Notes under the pieces: generated by a model
What the model was told of the DNA's origin: nothing
Databases searched by the model: none
The model's input: only the letters and a program-made list of their open reading frames with translations
Translations under genes and position numbers: made by a program
Shown here: in pieces, positions 1-8,341 of the stretch
Numbering within the stretch: the stretch's first letter is position 1
How the letters are laid out: each line of letters opens with the position of its first letter
DNA from: Adlercreutzia sp. ZJ141
GTDB lineage: Bacteria > Actinomycetota > Coriobacteriia > Coriobacteriales > Eggerthellaceae
Direction: 5' to 3'
Assembly (NCBI RefSeq): GCF_011038965.1
Contig: NZ_JAAKEB010000004.1
Location: forward strand, 1 to 64,000
DNA: 64,000 nt

Positions 1-2141
1 ACCTCGTCGATGTAGAGCCAGGTCGTTACCCCTCGCTCGAAGTTCGCGTACATCCGGTTGCGCACCGTCTCAAGGGCGGTGAGCATGCCGAAGACGCGCA
101 TGTTGGTCGAGAGGTCGTGAAGGTCGATGTTGGTGATGCGGTTGGCAAAGCCTATGTTGGACTGGCGGTTGAAAAACGAGAGCGCTCCTGTGACGTAGCG
201 CTCGTAGCGAAGCGCGATGTCGCGCGCCTCAGCCTCCGGCTGGTCGAGCAGCACCGCATGAAAGTCGGTGAGGGTCGGGGTCGTGGCACCATCTGCGCAC
301 CTGGCGTATGCCGCCTCGACGCAGCGCGTGATGATTGACTTGTCTGCCTCAGGCAGACCCTCCGAAGACTCCGCCATCATTGCGCTTGAAAGGGCCAAAA
401 ACGCATCGATCTTGAACGCGAGCTGCGCCGCGTCGGCTTTGCCCTCCACGTCTGCGAGGTCGAAGGGGTTGAGCGCGGTGTCGGCGTCGGGGGCAAGACG
501 TACGTTCACGCCGCCTAATGCCTCGATGAGGTTTCCGTATTCTCCGGCCGGGTCGAAGATGATGATCTCGTCTTCGGGGTACGCGAGCACGGTGTTGGTG
601 ATCTCGCGCTTAACGGAGAAAGACTTGCCCGACCCGGGCTTGCCGCAAACGAACCCCATGGGGCTTGCGAGCTTCTTGCGGTTGCAGATGACGAGGTTGC
701 CGGACTGCTTGGACTGACCGTAGTAGCCGCCGCCCTCCTGGTTGAGCTCAAGGGAGGCGAAGGGCATCTGCATGGCGATCTGGCCGGTGGTAAGGTAGCG
801 GGTGACGTCGATGTGGTTTGCCCCCAGCGGCAGCACCGAGTTCAAGGCCTGGCGCTGGCGGTAGTAGAGAGGCTCGATCCCAAGCGAGTTTCCCTGGCCC
901 ACCGAGATGACCTGCTCCACCTGGCGCTCAAGTGTCTCCACCGCATCAGCGTAGGTGTAGATGAGGCCGGTGTAGACGAAGAGCCGCTCGTTTTTGTTGC
1001 GCAGAAAGTCGAGGAGCTCTTCTGCCTCCTCCTTGGAATAGCGAAGCTCAGGGGGCAGGATCGTGTAGTCGTAGCCCTTCTTCATGGCGCTCATCTGCTC
1101 GTCGATGATCTCCTTGTCCATCCAGTCGAGCTGGCGCTTCACAAGCGCAAGCGCATCTGACTGCGCGATGGGCTGGATGTGGAGGTTCACCGACAGCGGC
1201 ATGGGCAAATCGATGATGGCTGCGAGGTAGCCATCCTCAAGCATCGAGCCGAACGTGCGGATCGAGAGCACGCATCCGTACGTCTCGTCCACCTTGAAGA
1301 TGTCCGCGCGTCCGCTCGGCTTGAAGTCGATGAGGGCTGGCGCGATGAGGTCGCGTGTGCGCACGTTTGAGCGGGGGCTTATCTTGTCCCATGTAAACGT
1401 GAAGGGAGCGCGCGGCCGAAGCTGCGACTGGATGGCGCGCAGGCGCTCGGTGCCGTCGAGCGCGTGTGCGTCGCAACGGATGCGCGAGAGCGTGTCTATG
1501 ACGTCGCCTTTGATGCGGGAAAGCTTCGGTACGGCGTCTGTGACGTCGTCGGCTCCCACCATGTAGGTGAGGTAGCGGTGGCGCGTGAGGTTTGAGATCC
1601 CCTCGCGCATCTTGTCGTTTAGGATCCGGTTGTACTCGCGCGCGTACTTGGACGTGTCGGGGTCATCTTCGGGAAAGAAGCGCTTGCTTCCGATCTCGTC
1701 TGCGGGGATGGGCACGTTGGCGATGGTGAGCTGGACGCACGAGTCGGCCCCGAAGTAGTTGTAGAGCGATGAGAGCACAGAAAATATGTTCTGCTGGCTC
1801 TCGCGTCGGGCAGACTGGTAGGAGATGTCTGCGAACTCGATCGTCTGGGAGAAGAGTCCCTCCTCGACCTGGGCGATACCGTCCTTATACATCGCGTCAT
1901 AGCCGATGAACGACGATATGTCCTTGGCAGCGGCGCGTGCCTTCTTCTGGCGCGCCACCTTCTCCTCGTGTGCCTTTTTCGAGCGCTCGGCGTTAGACGT
2001 CGCTCCCATCATCTGACGGAGAACGCCTGGGCTCGGCGCATGCGACCTCGTCTTCTCGCGCGTTGCCCTTCGCTTTTCCTTAAGACGTTTCCTTTCGGAT
2101 CTTTCGCTTTCCTTCTTCGTTTTCCTGCCTGGATGGCTCAT
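1..2141 (-). CDS. virB4: VirB4-family conjugation ATPase (partial, C-terminus outside window)
   Basis: At least 713 codons are open from an ATG at 2141 to the left edge. VirB4/ConE/TrsE ATPases power assembly of the conjugative type IV secretion channel at the cytoplasmic membrane. The N-terminus (about residues 1-65) is very rich in Lys and Arg. A Walker A motif, GKPGSGKSFSVKRE, lies near residue 500, followed by IIIFDPAGEYG, typical of this family. The Walker B motif TWLYIDE is cut by the window edge. The ATG is preceded by AAGGAG, which supports this start, though it overlaps the 3' end of the prgI-like gene by 62 nt. It is the last visible gene of a minus-strand conjugation operon. Family assignment is firm; the exact subtype is not determined. 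Confidence 0.93.
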   Translation of the reverse strand, partial: MSHPGRKTKKESERSERKRLKEKRRATREKTRSHAPSPGVLRQMMGATSNAERSKKAHEEKVARQKKARAAAKDISSFIGYDAMYKDGIAQVEEGLFSQTIEFADISYQSARRESQQNIFSVLSSLYNYFGADSCVQLTIANVPIPADEIGSKRFFPEDDPDTSKYAREYNRILNDKMREGISNLTRHRYLTYMVGADDVTDAVPKLSRIKGDVIDTLSRIRCDAHALDGTERLRAIQSQLRPRAPFTFTWDKISPRSNVRTRDLIAPALIDFKPSGRADIFKVDETYGCVLSIRTFGSMLEDGYLAAIIDLPMPLSVNLHIQPIAQSDALALVKRQLDWMDKEIIDEQMSAMKKGYDYTILPPELRYSKEEAEELLDFLRNKNERLFVYTGLIYTYADAVETLERQVEQVISVGQGNSLGIEPLYYRQRQALNSVLPLGANHIDVTRYLTTGQIAMQMPFASLELNQEGGGYYGQSKQSGNLVICNRKKLASPMGFVCGKPGSGKSFSVKREITNTVLAYPEDEIIIFDPAGEYGNLIEALGGVNVRLAPDADTALNPFDLADVEGKADAAQLAFKIDAFLALSSAMMAESSEGLPEADKSIITRCVEAAYARCADGATTPTLTDFHAVLLDQPEAEARDIALRYERYVTGALSFFNRQSNIGFANRITNIDLHDLSTNMRVFGMLTALETVRNRMYANFERGVTTWLYIDE

Positions 2142-2529
2142 TGCCCTCAGCTCCTTTCCTTCTCGCTGCGCGTCTCGCCTTCCTGCTCGGGCGCCCGGCC
2201 TTGATGCGCTTAAGGTCTGGTGCGGCAGGGCTTGCGTAGAGCAGCCGTTGGTCTTTGATGTGATGCGCTGCCAGAAGAGGGATGAACTTCTCCGCGCGCA
2301 TTCCGAAGGGCCGCCAGAAGCCGACGAGCCAAAACGGGATCGATGCGCACATGACGGGGAAGGCCGCATCAGCCACCTCTATGCCGACCCAGAAATGCCA
2401 CATGGCAGCTGCGGCGATAGCCGAGCCGAACCCTCCCGTCACACACAGAAGCGTTCGAAACGAGAGCTTGCCGACGATCTTTTCTTGATACTCACCGATG
2501 TCCTTCTGAACGGGGATCTGTAACGACAC
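2080..2529 (-). CDS. PrgI-family type IV secretion membrane protein
   Basis: About 149 residues starting at GTG 2529 (VSLQIPVQKDIGEYQ), chosen because AAGGGGGC precedes it and because an upstream extension would run through the neighbouring pilin gene. Two hydrophobic segments follow (LLCVTGGFGSAIAAAAMWHF and FPVMCASIPFWLVGFW), then a hydrophilic, strongly basic tail. PrgI proteins are small two-helix membrane components encoded directly before virB4 in Gram-positive conjugative elements, which is the arrangement here. The C-terminal 20 codons overlap virB4 in another frame. Function is inferred from family and position. Confidence 0.82.
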   Translation of the reverse strand: MSLQIPVQKDIGEYQEKIVGKLSFRTLLCVTGGFGSAIAAAAMWHFWVGIEVADAAFPVMCASIPFWLVGFWRPFGMRAEKFIPLLAAHHIKDQRLLYASPAAPDLKRIKAGRPSRKARRAARRKGAEGNEPSRQENEEGKRKIRKETS

Positions 2530-2539
2530 GTCTGCCCCC

Positions 2540-2755
2540 TTACGCCGGAAGCCAGGACGTGTCGAGCGCCCCGAAATAGACTGCGGCGGCGATGATGATG
2601 GCGCCTCCTGCGATGGTGGATATGGCGGAGGCGATCTGCGAGCCTCCTTGTTGTTCCCTGATGGCAAGGCCGAGCGACACCGCTCCCCAGACGACCAGAA
2701 AGCCGCCGAGGAAGGTCACGCAACCCGACACCAGGTTGATGATGTTTGCGAGCAT
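2540..2755 (-). CDS. Small two-helix membrane protein, Maff2/VirB2 pilin-like
   Basis: A 71-residue protein, MLANIINLVSGCVTFLGG..., with two hydrophobic helices separated by a short polar loop (IREQQGGSQ). Start ATG 2755 is preceded by AAAGGAC at good spacing. Size, topology and position just upstream of prgI and virB4 match the Maff2/TrbC-VirB2-like proteins of Gram-positive conjugative elements, which are thought to form a membrane or pilus-like part of the channel. The sequence itself is too short for a firm family call. It is likely co-transcribed with prgI, whose start lies 11 nt after this stop. Confidence 0.7.
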   Translation of the reverse strand: MLANIINLVSGCVTFLGGFLVVWGAVSLGLAIREQQGGSQIASAISTIAGGAIIIAAAVYFGALDTSWLPA

Positions 2756-2949
2756 GTCTTCATGTCCTTTGCATATCAAGGTTTGCGCCGCGCCGAGCGC
2801 TGGGTATTCGGAAGGTGCGCTCGATGCGGCGTGCTAGAATTCGTTGTGGAGCGTTCTTGCTCCTTTGCATGGGCGACGGATCCGGAAGTTGCTCGGAAGG
2901 TGCTTTCGGTGCGTGCGCGAGCACCCGTCGCCTGATTCCATGGATTCCA

Positions 2950-4797
2950 CTACGTCATCGTGGCCTCCTTCCGCTCGTTTCCGCACGTGTTCTTGAGCTT
3001 GAACGGGGAGTCGTATCGCGCACCTTTGTGACCGGGATCTACGAGCGCATAGCGAGGATGCTTCTCCAGGGGATATTTCTTGTCCCTGATGGGGAACGCT
3101 CCCGCGATAAGCACTATCGCCTCATCTCGCGCGAGCCTGCCCACCTCGGATGCCTGAAGGAGGTCTCGCTCCTGCTTGTTGTAGTTCTTCGTAGTAGACG
3201 AGCTCGATCCGCGCGAATCGTTGATGGACATAGTCGCAAGCGTCTGCTTTCCTATCGCCTCGGATATCTCCTTGTTCGTGTCGCTGGATTTCCCTCCCAA
3301 GAACAACATCGTGTCACAGCAGTCGGTGATGGTCTGCGCATCGTCGTCGTAATGACTCTTGAGCTGCGAGAACGACTGCAGGATGATCGAACAGGAGATG
3401 TTCCTAGACCTGATAACCGCGATCATCTTCGCGAAGTCGGGAACGGTACCGATGTTGGCGAACTCGTCGAACATCATGTGGACGGGAGTCGGAAGCTTCC
3501 CGCCGAAGCGCTCGAGGGCGGTGTCACAGAGGATGTTCAGCGTCTGCCACATGAGGATGGCGAAAAGGCAGTCGAACGTGGAGTTGGTGTCGGACATGCT
3601 GGCGAAGAGCGCCGTCTTCCTCCCCGGGTCGCCGAGGTGGTCCAAGCCCATCTCGTCATACGACAGAAGCTCGGACACCTCGCGGATTGACAGCGGCTTC
3701 AGGCGCACGTTGCAGCTGATGATGATGGATTTGAGCGTCTTCCCGGCGGCGGTTTTGAACGCCTTGTAGTTCGACAGCGCGAAATCCTCGGATTCCTTCA
3801 CGGGCTCCTGCTGCTTTACCCAGCTGTATCCGAACGCCTCGCCCCCAAACTTCCTGCTCTCAGGGTCTATCTCTAGCGCTTCCCCCTCCTTGGAAAGCCT
3901 CATGCCGGTCTCAAGCTCTTTGAACAGGATGTCGAGCGGGCTCATGAAGGACTCGTCTTCCTCTTTGGCCTCGGCAAGTGACAGAAGCGTGAGGAGCCCC
4001 GGGATGTTCTGGTCGGCTTTCGGGCAATGGTTCAGCAGATATGCTACCAGCGACGAGTAGAGAAGTCTTTCGGCATTCTCCCAAAACGGGTCCGAGGGCT
4101 TTCCTCCCTCGGGTGAGGTGTTCTTTATCAGGCAGTCGACGAAGGTGAGGATGTCCGCTTCGCTTTCGATGTAGGCGAGGGGGTTGTAGTGGCAGGATCG
4201 CTCGAAGTTGATGGTGTCAAAGGTGATGATGCGATAGCCTCCTGTCTTTAGCATATGACCCACGTCTCCCAAAAGCGTCCCCTTGGGATCTGTGACGAAG
4301 AAGCTCGCATTCATCTGCATGAGGTTGGGCTTCACGTAGTAACGGGTCTTGCCGCTGCCGGATCCCCCAACGACGAGCACGTTTTTGTTGCGGTCGGTCT
4401 TCAGGTTGAACTTGTCCCTGGAGAGCGCGAGGGCGCAGTCCTTAGTGAGCAGGATGTTGTTGTCTGGATGGGATCGGTCGGCGAACGCCCTTGCCTCCCT
4501 CTTCGTCGCCCACCTTGAACTGCCGTGTTCTTCGCCGTCTCTGCGGGTGCCAGCTCCGAGGAGCATTCGCGCGGCTACGATCCAAACCGCGCATATTCCC
4601 AGAACGCCGGCGCATACGGCGGCAGCCTCTCCGGACATTGCACCGCCTGATGCCACATAGCCTGGCAGGTTGAGAACGGCTGTGCTCAGGTTCTGGACGG
4701 GGGTGCCTCTCATTGATAGGAGACATGCAACATAGAGGTTACCCAGAGCAAAGGCTGCGGGACTCAGGCACGTTGCGATGATTACCGTCCGTTTCAC
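2950..4797 (-). CDS. virD4: VirD4/TraG-type coupling protein
   Basis: 615 residues with a GTG start that overlaps the stop of the upstream pcfB-like gene in a GTGA junction, implying translational coupling. Two N-terminal membrane segments (about residues 5-28 and 58-80) are followed by the FtsK/TraG-like ATPase: Walker A GGSGSGKT at about 144-151, FFVTDPKGTL, and a Walker B region HMMFDEFANIG. Coupling proteins select the relaxosome and pump the DNA-relaxase complex into the type IV channel. Together with virB4 and prgI this identifies the region as conjugative rather than merely mobilisable. A 194-nt stretch with no evident gene separates it from the pilin-like gene. Confidence 0.95.
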   Translation of the reverse strand: MKRTVIIATCLSPAAFALGNLYVACLLSMRGTPVQNLSTAVLNLPGYVASGGAMSGEAAAVCAGVLGICAVWIVAARMLLGAGTRRDGEEHGSSRWATKREARAFADRSHPDNNILLTKDCALALSRDKFNLKTDRNKNVLVVGGSGSGKTRYYVKPNLMQMNASFFVTDPKGTLLGDVGHMLKTGGYRIITFDTINFERSCHYNPLAYIESEADILTFVDCLIKNTSPEGGKPSDPFWENAERLLYSSLVAYLLNHCPKADQNIPGLLTLLSLAEAKEEDESFMSPLDILFKELETGMRLSKEGEALEIDPESRKFGGEAFGYSWVKQQEPVKESEDFALSNYKAFKTAAGKTLKSIIISCNVRLKPLSIREVSELLSYDEMGLDHLGDPGRKTALFASMSDTNSTFDCLFAILMWQTLNILCDTALERFGGKLPTPVHMMFDEFANIGTVPDFAKMIAVIRSRNISCSIILQSFSQLKSHYDDDAQTITDCCDTMLFLGGKSSDTNKEISEAIGKQTLATMSINDSRGSSSSTTKNYNKQERDLLQASEVGRLARDEAIVLIAGAFPIRDKKYPLEKHPRYALVDPGHKGARYDSPFKLKNTCGNERKEATMT

Positions 4798-5498
4798 TTC
4801 GCGCGAACCTCGGCAAGGGATATCTCCTTGTCTACCGCGCCCTTTGCGGCCATCGCCTTGGAGCCCTCGCGCGCCCTGTCGGCGCGCTCCTCAAGGGGCT
4901 CGTCGTCTCTCAGTTTCAGGTAGTTGTTTGCGTATTTATTCAAAAGACCGTTGGCAGCCGCGATGGTCAGGCCGCCTTTCCTCGCAGTCTCGTACTCATC
5001 GCCTGGAACCTTGCCTTGCCCGACAAGCGAGTCAAGATAGGCGATCTGCTTATCCGTGGCGGGAGAGCCCAAGTGCTCCTGCCTCGCCTTTTCCATTTCC
5101 GGAGACGCTTTCGCCTTCTCAAGCGCTCGATCGGCCTGACCCTCCAACTCCTCGAACGCCCTCGACACATCTTGGGCATCGATAACCCGGAACAGCAGCC
5201 AGCTCTCACAGGCATTGTCTTCGTAGAAATCATGCTCGACCCCATCCGCCTTGAGCTTGTCGGATAGGATGTCTTTGATGGCATCGTATTCGGGGAGATC
5301 CTTAAACTCCGCCATGTTGAGCTTTGCCCAATCATCGCCCGTGCGTTCTGGAGTTTTTGCTTTCACTCGTGCGTTGCGCAGGGCCTCCTTGAACTTTTTG
5401 ACGCTGACGGTCATGGCCTTCTCTCCTGCATCCTGCCCTATACGCAGCATCCAGTCGAAGAGCTTCTCGCCCGCCTCGTCTCCAAAATCGCTCGCCAT
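4794..5498 (-). CDS. PcfB-like (DUF3801) conjugation accessory protein
   Basis: 234 residues starting at ATG 5498, with AAAGGAG upstream. The N-terminal half carries the pattern of DUF3801/PcfB proteins (EKAMTVSVKKFKEALRN, then FYEDNACESWLLFRVIDAQD). The C-terminal half is charged and alpha-helical. PcfB of enterococcal pCF10 is a relaxosome accessory factor encoded next to the coupling protein PcfC; the same order is seen here, with a 4-nt overlap into virD4. The role in recruiting the transfer substrate is inferred from that parallel. No enzymatic motif is visible. Confidence 0.75.
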   Translation of the reverse strand: MASDFGDEAGEKLFDWMLRIGQDAGEKAMTVSVKKFKEALRNARVKAKTPERTGDDWAKLNMAEFKDLPEYDAIKDILSDKLKADGVEHDFYEDNACESWLLFRVIDAQDVSRAFEELEGQADRALEKAKASPEMEKARQEHLGSPATDKQIAYLDSLVGQGKVPGDEYETARKGGLTIAAANGLLNKYANNYLKLRDDEPLEERADRAREGSKAMAAKGAVDKEISLAEVRAK

Positions 5499-5532
5499 GG
5501 GCGTTGCACGCTCCTTTCGCCGTAGCGGTGAT

Positions 5533-5571
5533 CCGATAGCTACTGCGACAAACTGTCACAGTAGCTATCGG
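5533..5571. promoter_or_regulatory. Dyad site 1 (shared core, perfect 13-bp arms)
   Basis: Perfect 13-bp arms (5533-5545 and 5559-5571) flank a 13-bp centre that is itself a near dyad (GACA AAC TGTC). It overlaps the stop codon of the upstream unknown gene and lies about 35 bp before the pcfB-like start. There is no T-tract on the transcribed strand, so it is not a classic terminator. The same core recurs at 7233-7265 and 8213-8240 with different but again self-complementary outer arms. Confidence 0.75.
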
Positions 5572-6068
5572 CGTCGCCTCAGACCCTCGTCTATTTCAAT
5601 GCTGAAAGTCGATGAGCTGCAGGCTCGCGCCGCAACAGCTCTCTCGGCGAGGGCCTGTTGTTCCGAAAACACCCTTTGCGGACACTGAACTCGATCCGCC
5701 TCCAGAAGCCAATTCATGTAGGTGTCGAACGTTCCGAGCCTGATCATAGGCGTGAAGGACAGACTCTCGAACGCACGCCAGCCTCCGGACTTTTCTTTCT
5801 TGAGAACCCACCACTCATCGCCTCGGTCAACTTGCTGTATGAGGGCTATGCCGCCAAAAACGATACCCTCGCCTAGGCGATGCCCCTTGCGGCTCAGGTA
5901 GTCTTTGACCTCTGCCGCATTCACGACGAAACGCAAATCGAGGGAGAGCGACGCATAGCCACTCTCACCATCCTCGCCTTCCGAGACTGGTTTCAGCCAT
6001 GTGTTCTCGCGGCACTTCGCCCGAAGCGACTCGCAAATCTCATCGTCAAGCGCCTCTTTGGATTTCAT
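5565..6068 (-). CDS. Hypothetical protein in conjugation operon
   Basis: 167 residues from ATG 6068, preceded by GAAGGGG. I do not recognise a family. The sequence is soluble and mixed alpha/beta with an acidic N-terminus (MKSKEALDDEICESLRAKC), a central region rich in hydrophobic strands (GEGIVFGGIALIQQVD, then DEWWVLKKEKSGGW), and no signal peptide or membrane helix. It sits between the DnaC-like ATPase and the pcfB-like gene in the same orientation. Its stop codon lies inside dyad site 1. It is most likely an element-specific accessory protein. Confidence 0.6.
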   Translation of the reverse strand: MKSKEALDDEICESLRAKCRENTWLKPVSEGEDGESGYASLSLDLRFVVNAAEVKDYLSRKGHRLGEGIVFGGIALIQQVDRGDEWWVLKKEKSGGWRAFESLSFTPMIRLGTFDTYMNWLLEADRVQCPQRVFSEQQALAERAVAARACSSSTFSIEIDEGLRRRR

Positions 6069-6259
6069 TCGCGCCCCTTCGGTCCAGCTGTAACGCCTGC
6101 GTAGTTCTTTGTGCGAGCGGTGTCCGCCTGGCCCATAGGGATAATTGGGTGGGTTTGGCTTTGGCGGGCACCTTTCGCCTGCTGGCGATTGAACACCAAG
6201 GCGCACGAGGCCAAGCCTGTGAAAATCAGTGCTTATGTCCTAGCGTGTCAGCGGGCGCA

Positions 6260-7069
6260 TCAGCGCACGGGAAATCCATTTCTCGCGATTCGGTAGTCGA
6301 CGTCGGGAAGTTTCACCAAGGCGCACACCTGTTTGATGCGCGAGAGGATGGCGTCGACGCGCTCCGGGTCTCCTCGCCTCGACATGCGAACGCCTAGCGA
6401 GCTTAGCTTGTGCTCGCTTGCGATGATGGTCGGGCGCATGCAGCCGTAGCGCTTGTTCAAGATCCGGTACATGGTCGAAACCGCCCATTCAGATCCCGAT
6501 TCCCTGCCCATGTCGTCGATGGCCAGAAGCTCGTATGCCGCATAGCGTGCAATCTCATTTGCGGTGGATGCCGGCTTATCGAATGTCTCCTGGATGGTTT
6601 CGAGCATTTCCGAAGCGCTAACCAGAAAAACACTGTGGCCCGCATCGTGCAAATCACGAACTATCGCGCTGCAAAGCGACGTCTTGCCGCTTCCGCTGAT
6701 GCCCTGGATGAAAAGCCCGTTTCCCTTGTGCTCCCCGAATGTGGCAAGGTAAGAAATCACGTCGTCCCTGCAAAGAATCGCATTCTGATAACGGGGCTCT
6801 ATGCCTATCTTCTGCAACTCCCTTATACGCCGCTGCACCGCCTGCGCATGCGCCCTGTCCTCCTCGCGCCTTCTTTCGGTTATCGCACCCTCGCACTGAC
6901 ACTGCCCATAGGGAACCCATGCGGTGCCGCCAAGGAGAAGGTAACAGCGAGCAGAAAGGGCCTTGCCGCAGTGCTCACAGAAAAACTCTGGCGGCTCGTC
7001 ATGCGCTACACCCATCTCGTCGAGCTCTTCAAGCGTATAAGGACCCGGAGTATCTGGGCTATTCGTCAT
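6260..7069 (-). CDS. DnaC/IstB-like AAA+ replication ATPase
   Basis: 269 residues if started at ATG 7069 (MTNSPDTPGP); the start overlaps the preceding gene by 11 nt and lacks a strong Shine-Dalgarno, so it is uncertain. A Cys cluster near residues 30-60 (CEHC, then C and CQC) looks like a zinc ribbon. The ATPase core has Walker A GISGSGKTS and Walker B LLAIDDMG, the spacing typical of DnaC/DnaI helicase loaders and IstB-like proteins. In integrative conjugative elements such proteins support autonomous plasmid-like replication. There is no transposase next to it, so DnaC-like fits better than IstB. Confidence 0.85.
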   Translation of the reverse strand: MTNSPDTPGPYTLEELDEMGVAHDEPPEFFCEHCGKALSARCYLLLGGTAWVPYGQCQCEGAITERRREEDRAHAQAVQRRIRELQKIGIEPRYQNAILCRDDVISYLATFGEHKGNGLFIQGISGSGKTSLCSAIVRDLHDAGHSVFLVSASEMLETIQETFDKPASTANEIARYAAYELLAIDDMGRESGSEWAVSTMYRILNKRYGCMRPTIIASEHKLSSLGVRMSRRGDPERVDAILSRIKQVCALVKLPDVDYRIARNGFPVR

Positions 7070-7556
7070 ACTTCGCAAAGCGGTTCTCCAGCCCTTCTCT
7101 CTCAATCCTTTTATTATTACTATCTTCTGCGAGGTGAACAGAATTCAGACGCGAGAGGTCTCCTCGTTCACCAAAGTAGTCGGACTCACGGGAATCTTGT
7201 TCAGGTGAACATCGTTCAGGGTTAATCTCGACGGCCCTACTGCGACAATCTGTCACAGTAGGGCCTGGGCGATTCTCGCACAAGACAAAGGCCTTGGTCT
7301 TCCTGCCGCTTCTCAAGCTGTGTTCGCCGACCTCCACGACAAGGCCTGCTTCAGTAAGCTTGTTCAACGACTTGATGACAGCCCTCTCGCTCACGCCCAG
7401 ATACTCTGCCGTCTTCCTCCGACTCTCGAAGAAGGTGCCGCCTCGCTTGCAGAAGCCGTAGATGCGCGCGTAAACGAGAAGCGCAACACCCGATAGCCCG
7501 AGATCCTTCCACATGAACTCGTACACGGCCAGAAAACTGCCTCTACTCGATTCCAC
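7059..7556 (-). CDS. Winged-helix/HTH protein of the conjugative element
   Basis: Up to 165 residues. The N-terminal part (about 25-75) reads as a winged helix: a first helix and YARIYGFCKRGG, then TAEYLGVSERAVIKSLNKLTEAGLV as the recognition unit and wing. This resembles the N-terminal domain of plasmid or element replication initiators and of MarR-like regulators. The C-terminal 80 residues are polar and low in predicted structure and contain dyad site 2 within the coding sequence. The GTG start at 7556 is not backed by a clear ribosome site; ATG 7514 is an alternative. It lies upstream of the DnaC-like gene, so a replication role is plausible but inferred. Confidence 0.7.
   Translation of the reverse strand: MESSRGSFLAVYEFMWKDLGLSGVALLVYARIYGFCKRGGTFFESRRKTAEYLGVSERAVIKSLNKLTEAGLVVEVGEHSLRSGRKTKAFVLCENRPGPTVTDCRSRAVEINPERCSPEQDSRESDYFGERGDLSRLNSVHLAEDSNNKRIEREGLENRFAKYDE
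7233..7265. promoter_or_regulatory. Dyad site 2 (shared core, different outer arms)
   Basis: Perfect 10-bp arms (7233-7242 and 7256-7265) around a 13-bp centre differing by one base from that of site 1. Outside the shared TACTG...CAGTA the arms read GGCCC/GGGCC instead of site 1's CGATAGC/GCTATCG, so pairing is kept while sequence is not. It lies inside the coding region of the winged-helix gene. Confidence 0.7.
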
Positions 7557-7845
7557 TGCTTTGACCGCGCCGGAACTTCTTGCGCTCGTCCCGCAGAGGG
7601 GCGTTTCTCTTCACCCAGTCAAAAAGCTCGTCTTGCAGGACAAAGAGGCCCTGTTTCTTCCAGAAGAGGATTCTGGCGGGGAAGGGATCGTCTTTTAGAT
7701 GCGTTAGCTCGTACAGGTAAGAGCAGTTTACGTGCAATATGCTAGCCGCTTCTGCCATGGTATATATGCCGCTCGCGTTGAACCTCGGCTGATCCTGCCA
7801 TTCGGACATCAGCTCTCTATTCTGTTCCCTTCTCTCGGTGCTCAT
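7543..7845 (-). CDS. Small HTH DNA-binding protein
   Basis: About 100 residues from ATG 7845, chosen because GGAAGGAAC precedes it; an upstream in-frame ATG at 7929 has no ribosome site. The central part (ASGIYTMAEAASILHVNCSYLYEL) is a MerR/excisionase-like helix-turn-helix, followed by FPARILFWKKQGLFVLQDELFDWVKR, which resembles the wing and helix seen in AlpA/excisionase proteins. It lies second in the element operon, so a role in excision or early gene control is likely. It may bind one of the dyad sites, but nothing in the sequence proves it. Confidence 0.7.
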   Translation of the reverse strand: MSTERREQNRELMSEWQDQPRFNASGIYTMAEAASILHVNCSYLYELTHLKDDPFPARILFWKKQGLFVLQDELFDWVKRNAPLRDERKKFRRGQSSGIE

Positions 7846-8002
7846 GTTCAGTTCCTTCCGGGGCGCTTCTGCCGAAGCGAACGCTTTGGACAACATATCC
7901 GCATATCCGCGATCGAACGAAGATGACATGTTGAACGTGGATATGCGCTTTTGTTCGGAGCAGCAGTCTTGCGTCCTGCAACGTGGGCCATTGGAGCGCT
8001 CG

Positions 8003-8341
8003 CTATGCAAGACTTCCAGACTCGATCAATTCATCAAGCCGCTCCCGTCTGATAAGGAGCTTGCGACTGACCTTCATCGCCGGAATCTTGCCCTCCTTGA
8101 TCAGCGAATAAAGCTTACTCCGGGAAACGTGGATGTATTCGCATGCCTGCTTGATGTCGAGCCAGACCGGCAGCGGAGCGCCGGGCGCGACTTGCTCGTT
8201 CGCGCCGCTCTCGTCACTGTGACAGTCTGTCGCAGCTGACTGCCCTGGCTCGGAAGCCATACGTCGCTCAGGACGTATCATGTCCAAAAGCAAGTTGAGC
8301 TTGGCCGCTTCGTCTACTGTAAGCCTTATCTGTTCACCCAT
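8003..8341 (-). CDS. Excisionase-family helix-turn-helix protein
   Basis: 112 residues from ATG 8341 (MGEQIRLTVDE), preceded by GGGGAAG. The C-terminal half is a typical DNA-binding excisionase domain: WLDIKQACEYIHVSRSKLY, then LIKEGKIPAMKVSRKLLIR and a short terminal helix. The N-terminal 60 residues are a separate helical region plus a linker that contains dyad site 3 at the DNA level. This is the first gene of the element-side operon, next to the tRNA. Excisionases assist the integrase in excision and often regulate the operon. No integrase gene is visible in the window, so one must lie elsewhere on the element. Confidence 0.8.
   Translation of the reverse strand: MGEQIRLTVDEAAKLNLLLDMIRPERRMASEPGQSAATDCHSDESGANEQVAPGAPLPVWLDIKQACEYIHVSRSKLYSLIKEGKIPAMKVSRKLLIRRERLDELIESGSLA
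8213..8240. promoter_or_regulatory. Dyad site 3 (inverted copy of the shared core)
   Basis: The plus strand reads CTGTGACAGTCTGTCGCAG, the reverse orientation of the core at sites 1 and 2. Outer bases GTCA and TGAC again pair, with one bulged base on the right arm. It lies inside the excisionase-like coding sequence. Confidence 0.6.

Noticed and set aside
2746-3690. Long plus-strand open frame opposite virD4
   Set aside because: It is antisense to a clear VirD4 gene, has no recognisable domain and no ribosome site; high GC makes such frames common.
5533-5571. Intrinsic terminator in the conjugation operon
   Set aside because: Long perfect stem but no T-tract on the transcribed strand, and the same core occurs inside coding regions.
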